Source: Endomicrobium sp. (lineage in GTDB: Bacteria > Elusimicrobiota > Endomicrobiia > Endomicrobiales > Endomicrobiaceae). Taken from it: a stretch of 10,737 nucleotides of DNA. The notes under the pieces were generated by a model that saw nothing but the letters and a program-made list of their open reading frames with translations, was not told where the DNA came from and ran no database searches. Below, piece after piece: positions 5,663-10,737 of the stretch. The stretch lies in NCBI GenBank assembly GCA_031273645.1, contig JAISRM010000064.1:1-10737 (forward strand), in the 5' to 3' direction. The translations under genes were made by a program, and so were the position numbers. Each line of letters starts with the position of its first letter. Position 1 is the first letter of the stretch.

Positions 5663-5694
5663 AAATCTCCCGATATGCGCGTCGATTTGCGTTT

Positions 5695-5722
5695 AAAACA
5701 AAACGCAGGCGCCAATCGGCGC
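5695..5722 (-). terminator. Possible terminator between the GH81 gene and ccdA
   Basis: On the minus strand GCGCC-GATT-GGCGC is followed by CTGCGTTTTGTTTT. The stem is only 5 bp but entirely GC, and the T-rich tail is interrupted. It lies 33 bp before the ccdA start, so it could end transcription from the GH81 operon or act as a partial attenuator. Confidence 0.35.
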
Positions 5723-5740
5723 TAATGATGCCGGTTTTGC

Positions 5741-5826
5741 GCGCTATCTTTCTACGACTGCTTTATCCGCATACTGTCGTTTCATAAAACAGACGAAGTC
5801 TGCGCTTATCTTTCTACGGCTACTTT
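5741..5826. repeat. 25-bp imperfect direct repeat flanking a palindrome at the GH81 3' end
   Basis: GCGCTATCTTTCTACGACTG (from 5741, extending to 5764) and GCGCTTATCTTTCTACGGCT (from 5802, extending to 5826) match with one gap and two substitutions. The right copy encodes the last codons of GH81 (KVAVER, stop). The left copy reads KAVVER, stop in the same sense but has no gene attached. Confidence 0.75.
5784..5802 (-). terminator. Palindrome with T-run just after the GH81 stop codon
   Basis: On the minus strand CAGAC-TTC-GTCTG is followed by TTTTATG, beginning 3 nt after the TAA. It is the same small palindrome family as the one overlapping the comM stop, and it probably serves as a weak intrinsic terminator. 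Confidence 0.45.
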
Positions 5827-8800
5827 GCCTTTAAAAATTTTGCCTTGTGATTCTATAAAATAAACGTAAATTCCGGAAGCAAGATAATAATCGCTGTTGT
5901 TGACAATATCCCATTTAAAATTATTGGAGTCTATAATTTTATCGTAAACTTTTTCTCCGGCTATCGTGTAAATTCTTATTCTGTCGCCGGAGTAAGTATT
6001 GTCAAAAATTATTCCCGAAGAACCGTGCCGCGAAGCTTTATACGGATTTGGATAAGCGTACACCGACGTCTTCGCCGTTTTTGCAGACTGCACTAAAGCG
6101 TAATCGCCGGGCTTGTTTATAAGCGTGCTGATAATTTTAGTTCCGTTTAAAGGCGCGGTGTCTATAATTTCAAATTCTCCGGAAGCGTTTATGTAGGCAA
6201 GCCTCAGATCGTTTTGATTGACGGTTGCAGGAAAATTCACTCCCGAATAATCAATCGTCAGCGAAGCCGACGAATTAAAAGGGAGCGAAGCGGCAACATT
6301 AAAAGCCTGTCCCGCATAACTTATATCGACGGGAATCACAGAAGGAAGCAAAGCTTGGGTTATCGACAAATTCGGATCGGAACTAAAAACTGAAGGCGCG
6401 GCGGTAAGAATAACATTCCATGTTGAATCGGGAGCGATATATTGAACCATATACGTTATTCCGTCATATTTAAATTCTTTAAAATCTTTAGTGGAAATTA
6501 AAGTTCCCGCAGGAATAACAACAGTTCCGCCGTTAGGCGCAGGCGGCGCGCCGGAGCCCGCTCTTTCATAAAATTTTACGGCTTTTGCGGCCGTTTTATC
6601 CGGATTATAAGCTATAAAAGTTCTTACGCCGTTTTTGTTCATAACGAGAAAAGCCGGATAATCGGCATAATAATTTGTGTCTATATTTCCCAAAGAATTA
6701 AAGAAATGTATCCAGTGATAAGAAAACGACGAACTGCTGCCATCGTCGTCGTTTGCCATTGAAGAAGTTTCAAACTCGCTTACGACGGCATTAGGAGTAG
6801 AATTAAACAAAGCTTTAAACCTAAGCCATACGCCTTTCCACCACGAAAGGTCGTTTTGTATAGGCGGAGTTTGCGCGGCAAAAGTCTGATTATAAAAATT
6901 TTGGGCATACGTTGTATCATAACCCAAATACAACATTGCAGGAGTAAGAGGCAAAACCTGTATGCCTTTTAATTCCTGGGATTTTGGAGGATTAGCAGCT
7001 TCAGTGCCGGAATACGGGTATCTCCAGAGAACATTGTATCTGACGGAATTTTCAAATAAAATACCGACAGAATTATAACCGTAAGCCGCATACGGCGCAA
7101 AATTTTGCGCGCTTGTGTCAAAATAATATTCGCGCACGGCAGAATATTCAGTAACGTATCCGTATATTCCTAAATCTATAAATTTCTGATTATTGGTAAC
7201 CATTCCCCACAAAATTACCGCCGCCCAAGAGTTCATCGCTTCGGAAGAAGATTCCTGATTTATCCCGTCGTCGCCGAAAACGCCGCTGCCTCCGCCGTCG
7301 CCGCTTGCCCAAGAATGTCCTTCGTAAACGTCAAAATTTCTAAGCGTCGGAAAATTCGGGTCGTTTACGCCGCTGAACGCCGGAGGGTTTGCATAATCTT
7401 TTACAAGCAAATCAACCATTCCTTTATATTCGCTTGATTTTGCAAAATCAGGGTCAAACATCGCAAGTATGGCGCTTGCATAAACAAAATATCCGTAATG
7501 AAAATTATGGTCATTATAATTTTCGCTGCCAAAACTGTAAGGAACTCCTATAATTCCGCCCCATCTGTTTGAATCTTGAGAATTGTATCCAAAATATTTG
7601 GCTGACGACTGCCCGCCGTACCACGTTTGAAGCTGGGTTTTTAATTTATTAATCATATTGTCGCGGTTTTGCGCATTGGACTGATCATAAGAAGCCGCAT
7701 GATTAAGCACAGGAATTAAATTTGCCGCTTTTGAAAGAAATTTGCCGGCATAATAAGTATCTTGGCTTCCGGAACCCGGATCGAAATTTTTATCGGAATT
7801 TATATATTCTTGAAGCTTTGCCGTTTTATCGTCGGGTATTTCAAAAGTAAGATTAGGAAGAACTCCGTTAAAAACATATTCTGTCTTAAAAGATGTTATC
7901 CCCTTTAAAACTTTTAAAGTTCCGCGCAAACCTTGAAAATTTTGAGTTTCAAAATTATATCCCGCCATAGCGCCGGCATTATATTGATGAGGATAAACCG
8001 CCGCGACCGTTCCGGGAAGTCTTTGCGTATAAGATGAATCGGAAGCGCGCTTATTTTGAAGCGTAAAGTTAAACGACGTCTCAAGTTTTGAAGAATTTTG
8101 ATTGAAAGAATAAGAAACTGACGTATTTGTTATAAAATTGTAAGCGTAATGATAATAATCGTCAAAAATCGTTTTCGCCAAATTATCCTGCGGCAAAAGA
8201 TCCGGCGCGGTGTCAACGGAAAGCAAAAGACCTATTGAAACTATTCTTTCATCTTCAGCAGCGCCGGGTCTAAAAACAATTGTAACATCGTTTGCCGCAA
8301 AATTGAATTGCGCGCCGGAAGAAGTGTAAATTCCGTAATAGTTGGTTTTGTCTGAATGTTTTACTCTTAATATTATAGCGTCGTCAGTAATACTCCCACT
8401 TGTATGAGTGCCGAGATTTCTATCAAAAAAAGTAAAATCCCCGCCGTGAGCAACTTCAGAAATAAAAGGCTTTACTCCGTCGGAAAAAGTATTATAAGTA
8501 AAAATAAAGCCCCTTCCTATCGTCGTTTTCATAAAAGCAGATGCCGTCGTTGAATCCTGAAAAACAAAAGTTGCAGCCCAATCGGAATATCCGTCAAGTT
8601 TTGTGCGCGAAGAAAAAATTGCCGAATTGTTGCTAACTTTTTTAGCAGAAACCATAATATCGTAAACTGATATGTACGAGTTACCCGCTCCGTAGAGATT
8701 TGCAATAACGTCGTTTCCTATGTTTTTTATATTTTCAACTCCGGCATAATATCCTTTGCCGCCATCACCGGGACTTAACACCGACAAAAGCGTCGTAAAG

Positions 8801-9072
8801 GTTAAAGGGCGCGGCGCCATTTTAAAACTGTAATCGGTATTGTAGTACTGCGCGTCGCTTTGCTTTCTGCCGTCATAATAAATGTAAGCCGAGCCGAACC
8901 ACTTATTTGTAGGATAAGGCGCAGAAACACCGTCGCTTACTTCAGGAACGCCTAATGTGGTAATATCGTTCGGTAAACTTCTAAAAGAAGCCTTTCCGCC
9001 CGGAGATGGAGCTGCAAACAATAAAGCGCCCGAAAAAAGCAATACTGAAAAAATGCAGATAATCTGTTTCAC
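5806..9072 (-). CDS. Secreted GH81 endo-beta-1,3-glucanase with a YPNP-type C-terminal domain
   Basis: A 1088-aa protein starting at GTG, with AGGA 7 nt upstream inside the 3' end of the preceding gene. Residues 1-20 are a signal peptide (cut near LLFA-APSP). Residues about 40-830 are a glycoside hydrolase family 81 domain, an inverting enzyme that cuts internal beta-1,3-glucan bonds (laminarin, curdlan, callose, fungal walls). Family signatures are NDHNFHYGY (520-528), GHSWASG (585-591) and NQESSSEAMN (605-614). By analogy with characterised members, D521, E607 and E611 are the catalytic acids; all are present. Residues about 895-1000 form a beta-rich, Ig-like segment ending KPGDYALV. Residues about 1003-1088 (VYAYPNPYKAS, then RIRIYTIAGEKVYD and GIYVYFI) resemble FlgD-Ig / type IX-style sorting or anchoring domains; whether this host has such a secretion system is unknown. 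It is the second gene of a coupled pair. Confidence 0.93.
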   Translation of the reverse strand: MKQIICIFSVLLFSGALLFAAPSPGGKASFRSLPNDITTLGVPEVSDGVSAPYPTNKWFGSAYIYYDGRKQSDAQYYNTDYSFKMAPRPLTFTTLLSVLSPGDGGKGYYAGVENIKNIGNDVIANLYGAGNSYISVYDIMVSAKKVSNNSAIFSSRTKLDGYSDWAATFVFQDSTTASAFMKTTIGRGFIFTYNTFSDGVKPFISEVAHGGDFTFFDRNLGTHTSGSITDDAIILRVKHSDKTNYYGIYTSSGAQFNFAANDVTIVFRPGAAEDERIVSIGLLLSVDTAPDLLPQDNLAKTIFDDYYHYAYNFITNTSVSYSFNQNSSKLETSFNFTLQNKRASDSSYTQRLPGTVAAVYPHQYNAGAMAGYNFETQNFQGLRGTLKVLKGITSFKTEYVFNGVLPNLTFEIPDDKTAKLQEYINSDKNFDPGSGSQDTYYAGKFLSKAANLIPVLNHAASYDQSNAQNRDNMINKLKTQLQTWYGGQSSAKYFGYNSQDSNRWGGIIGVPYSFGSENYNDHNFHYGYFVYASAILAMFDPDFAKSSEYKGMVDLLVKDYANPPAFSGVNDPNFPTLRNFDVYEGHSWASGDGGGSGVFGDDGINQESSSEAMNSWAAVILWGMVTNNQKFIDLGIYGYVTEYSAVREYYFDTSAQNFAPYAAYGYNSVGILFENSVRYNVLWRYPYSGTEAANPPKSQELKGIQVLPLTPAMLYLGYDTTYAQNFYNQTFAAQTPPIQNDLSWWKGVWLRFKALFNSTPNAVVSEFETSSMANDDDGSSSSFSYHWIHFFNSLGNIDTNYYADYPAFLVMNKNGVRTFIAYNPDKTAAKAVKFYERAGSGAPPAPNGGTVVIPAGTLISTKDFKEFKYDGITYMVQYIAPDSTWNVILTAAPSVFSSDPNLSITQALLPSVIPVDISYAGQAFNVAASLPFNSSASLTIDYSGVNFPATVNQNDLRLAYINASGEFEIIDTAPLNGTKIISTLINKPGDYALVQSAKTAKTSVYAYPNPYKASRHGSSGIIFDNTYSGDRIRIYTIAGEKVYDKIIDSNNFKWDIVNNSDYYLASGIYVYFIESQGKIFKGKVAVER

Positions 9073-9074
9073 TG

Positions 9075-9887
9075 TTAAATCCTTTTAGAAATCATCAATT
9101 TAAATTCGTCGTAATTATTTGCGACATAAACTTTCATATCGTGTTTTTTTGCATAGTAATCAAATTTTTTAAGACCGACTATATAATCGACTAAAAGATA
9201 TATTCCGCCGCCCGCAAGCAAAACTCCGGCTATTCCTTCGTAAACGTTGTTCATTTCTTTTTTGTATTTTTTCTCCCATTGAAGCTCGACGTTTACAACT
9301 TCGACAAGCTTAGTGTTAGGTTGTGTCGCCGGATCCGGATACCACACGTCGTGATGAGAGCCTTCCGGAGGATTTGCGCGGCCGGCAGGATAAAAATCCG
9401 AGTTTGTCCATGTGTCCCTTTCATTTAAATTTAAAGCCGTTTGAAAGCTTGCGCTGTTTGTAAAAATTACGCTTCTGCCTCTTATTTGTCCGTCATAACT
9501 TTCATCCGGCCAATAACCTCTTTGCAAAATATATCTGACTTCAAAATAAACGTTTGTCAAATTGACGTTGCCGGTATTTATAACCTCGCCTTCCGATAAC
9601 AAACCATAATTGAAAGGAAGGTCTGGGTCCTGCGACGGCGTGGCGTCAAACCATTTTGCTCTAAGGTTTGAAGTGTCAATACTTGGCTTTGAAATATCAA
9701 TTTTTATTGTTCTAAACCCGTCGTAAGAAAGAAAAGCTCCGCCGGCTATCATCAAGATTCCCCAGAGTATTCTGTACTTTGACTTATATTCGCCAAACTC
9801 GTCATAGTCTATTGAACCATAAGCGAAAGCCGAATTTGCAAATATAAAAAAAGCGATAAAAACGGCAAAAAATTTTTTGAAAACCAT
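9075..9887 (-). CDS. Unknown envelope protein with signal peptide, coupled to the GH81 gene
   Basis: A 270-aa protein of no family I can name firmly. The start chosen is the ATG at 9887, which has AAAGGA 7 nt upstream and is followed at once by a signal peptide (MVFKKFFAVFIAFF..., cut near AFA at 22). An in-frame ATG 30 bp earlier would put charged residues before the signal and has no better ribosome site. A hydrophobic segment at about 40-55 (ILWGILMIAGGAFLSY) and another at about 219-238 (GIAGVLLAGGGIYLLVDY) suggest membrane attachment. The middle (about 97-121, GEVINTGNVNLTNVYFEVRY) looks like an FxLYD-type beta-sandwich, seen in many cell-surface proteins. The C-terminal tail is Lys-rich. 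Its TAA ends 2 nt before the GTG of the glucanase, so the two are probably translationally coupled. A role in glucanase display or glucan binding would be guesswork from context. Confidence 0.82.
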   Translation of the reverse strand: MVFKKFFAVFIAFFIFANSAFAYGSIDYDEFGEYKSKYRILWGILMIAGGAFLSYDGFRTIKIDISKPSIDTSNLRAKWFDATPSQDPDLPFNYGLLSEGEVINTGNVNLTNVYFEVRYILQRGYWPDESYDGQIRGRSVIFTNSASFQTALNLNERDTWTNSDFYPAGRANPPEGSHHDVWYPDPATQPNTKLVEVVNVELQWEKKYKKEMNNVYEGIAGVLLAGGGIYLLVDYIVGLKKFDYYAKKHDMKVYVANNYDEFKLMISKRI

Positions 9888-9953
9888 TTGTTTTCCTTTC
9901 TTTACAGCGTCCGGCATTTGTTTTTATTTAGCCCTCAGCGTTTGCGCTTTAAT

Positions 9954-9979
9954 AAAAAAAGAGCCGGCGAAAGCCGGTT
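9954..9979 (-). terminator. Intrinsic terminator after the receiver-domain gene
   Basis: On the minus strand the stop TAA runs into ACCGGC-TTTC-GCCGGCT, whose 5-bp CCGGC/GCCGG stem is perfect, followed by CTTTTTTTATT. The long T-run makes this a convincing terminator. It separates the receiver gene from the GH81 pair, which should therefore have its own promoter in the 66 bp between them; I see no strong one. Confidence 0.75.
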
Positions 9980-10346
9980 ACGAATTTAATTTAAGTTTTA
10001 TTTCGTCAAGCAGAGCAAATAAATTTTCAGCGTACACGGGTTTATGCACATATCCTGCGGCGCCAAGTTCCTTAGCCGCGTCTTCCGTAAAAACCGTTCC
10101 GGAACCGGTTACAAAATATATAAGAACGCCGGGATTAATTTCTTTAATGTAAGGAAAGAGGTGATCTCCGTCTAAGTCCGGCAGCATAAGGTCGAGAAAA
10201 ACGACTCCGGGTTTTTCAGCTTTAAAAACGTTAAGACACTCTTCAGCGTTTGCCGCAACGCAAACTTCAAAGCCCTTTCTTGCAATAAGGCGCGCCATAT
10301 TGTCTCTGGCGTAAATTTCATCATCAACAAGAAGAATTTTAATCAT
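9978..10346 (-). CDS. Stand-alone CheY-like response-regulator receiver domain
   Basis: A 122-aa single receiver domain with no output domain, which is the size of CheY or Spo0F. The start is the ATG at 10346 behind GGGGAG; a longer frame from 10382 adds 12 unlikely residues. All functional residues are present: acidic pair D8-D9 (LLVDDE), phosphoacceptor D52 (FLDLMLPD), switch T80 (FVTGSG) and K102 (HKP). Such proteins relay phosphate between kinases or act by protein contact. The HKPVYAENLFALLDEI end is typical of receivers that modulate kinases or phosphorelays. No histidine kinase lies in the window. It is upstream of the GH81 pair on the same strand but cut off by a terminator, so a regulatory link to the glucanase is not shown. 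Confidence 0.9.
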   Translation of the reverse strand: MIKILLVDDEIYARDNMARLIARKGFEVCVAANAEECLNVFKAEKPGVVFLDLMLPDLDGDHLFPYIKEINPGVLIYFVTGSGTVFTEDAAKELGAAGYVHKPVYAENLFALLDEIKLKLNS

Positions 10347-10406
10347 TAACTCCCCGCAATAATTTTTCAACAATCCCCTCAAACTCTGCCGGCGCAGCTA
10401 ACCTTT

Positions 10407-10412
10407 ATTATA
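10407..10412 (-). promoter_or_regulatory. Possible -10 box for the receiver gene
   Basis: A perfect TATAAT on the minus strand lies about 60 bp upstream of the ATG at 10346. The matching -35 position (10430-10435, AAGAAG on the minus strand) is poor and the element is not an extended -10, so this is a weak call. Confidence 0.35.
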
Positions 10413-10429
10413 AAATTCTACTAAAAATA

Positions 10430-10737
10430 CTTCTTTTAAACAACAGACTTCGTCTGTCTGTATGACAGCCTTCGGCTGTTTTATAAAAACAGACGCAGTC
10501 TGCAGACAAAGTCTGTCTTTCAGTTTATCATTCTCGCGTTTTTAATATTCTTTCTTCCTAAGCAGCCTGCACTCGAGTGTTTTTATCGGGTGGGAATCCA
10601 TGTTTACTAAAAAATTCTGTCAGACGCAGTCTGTTTACATTTCGTCTTTAAAAGAAATAATGTTAGAGGCTATATTAATATTAAACATGGATTCCCATTT
10701 TCATGGGAATGACAGCCTTCGGCTGTGTTTTGTCATT
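10430..10737. other. Third repeat block at the right edge
   Basis: No gene is seen. The block holds a run of small palindromes (CAGACTTCGTCTG at 10444, ACAGCCTTCGGCTGT near 10465, CAGACGCAGTCTG near 10490, CAGACAAAGTCTG at 10503), one full long-form element (10527-10713), ACAGCCTTCGGCTGT again just after it (10712-10726) and a terminal GTCATT that may begin another element beyond the window. Confidence 0.8.
10527..10713 (-). repeat. Palindromic element, long 187-bp form, minus orientation
   Basis: Read on the minus strand it starts GTCATTCCCATGAAAATGGG, passes AATATTAATATAGCC, carries one CAGACTGCGTCTG palindrome and AGAATTTTTTAGTAAAC, and then GGATTCCC. The ACCCGATAAAAACACTCGAG module follows (plus-strand right boundary 10591), and the element ends CGCGAGAATGAT. 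It is the same architecture as 2269-2467, about 8 kb away and inverted, with an independently varied interior. Confidence 0.8.

Noticed and set aside
5741..5785. 13-codon mini-ORF (ATG in the palindrome tail to the second KAVVER stop, minus strand)
   Set aside because: It has no ribosome site and is too short. It is better explained as a duplicated tail of the glucanase gene.
9888..9917. Upstream ATG (9917) as start of the 270-aa envelope protein
   Set aside because: It would put MPDAVKKGKQ before the signal peptide. The ATG at 9887 has a good AAAGGA site at the right distance.
9877..10152. 91-aa plus-strand open frame
   Set aside because: It is antisense to the receiver gene and its terminator; no support of its own.
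10347..10382. Upstream ATG (10382) as start of the receiver protein
   Set aside because: Receiver domains begin directly with the IKILLVDDE strand, and GGGGAG precedes the ATG at 10346.

Overview
The window (about 10.7 kb, AT-rich) looks like chromosomal DNA of a Gram-negative bacterium. Two proteins have clear Sec signal peptides, one of which looks like an outer-membrane barrel. A large secreted glucanase ends in a YPNP-type C-terminal domain, and palindromic repeats are abundant. The style of that C-terminal domain and the base composition suggest Elusimicrobiota (Endomicrobium-like). This is an inference from general resemblance, not a demonstrated assignment.

Layout. At 1-392 (-) lies the N-terminal part of a signal-peptide-bearing, barrel-like protein. 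It is divergent from comM (466-1995, +), and the two share a 73-bp intergenic region with overlapping promoters. A 990-bp gene-free block (1996-2984) follows, made of nested palindromic repeats. Next comes a two-gene unit, mazG (2985-3416) and an iron-sulfur-flavoprotein-like oxidoreductase (3428-4051), closed by a good intrinsic terminator. A second repeat block (4052-4897) holds the same element in the opposite orientation, plus tandem duplications. Everything from there to about 10.35 kb is on the minus strand. In transcription order it is a stand-alone CheY-like receiver protein (9978-10346) with its own terminator, a coupled pair (9075-9887, unknown envelope protein; 5806-9072, GH81 endo-beta-1,3-glucanase), and ccdA (4898-5662). 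ccdA lacks any ATG, GTG or TTG start in the right place. A third repeat block fills 10430-10737.

Functionally the window mixes housekeeping genes (ComM for natural transformation, MazG for NTP-pool sanitation, CcdA for periplasmic thiol reduction) with a polysaccharide-degradation locus. The coupled GH81 pair is secreted or cell-envelope associated and should attack beta-1,3-glucan such as laminarin, callose or fungal and oomycete wall glucan.

The least explained content is the repeat system. One part is a 125-199 bp element bounded by hairpins of the GTCATTCCC(N8)GGGAAT type, similar in form to neisserial dRS3. A second part is a module of roughly 45-55 bp found in the loops of those hairpins and also elsewhere in the element. 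The third part is a family of small CAGRC-NNN-GYCTG palindromes, several placed right at stop codons where they look like terminators. No transposase, integrase, RAYT or CRISPR gene is present in the window.
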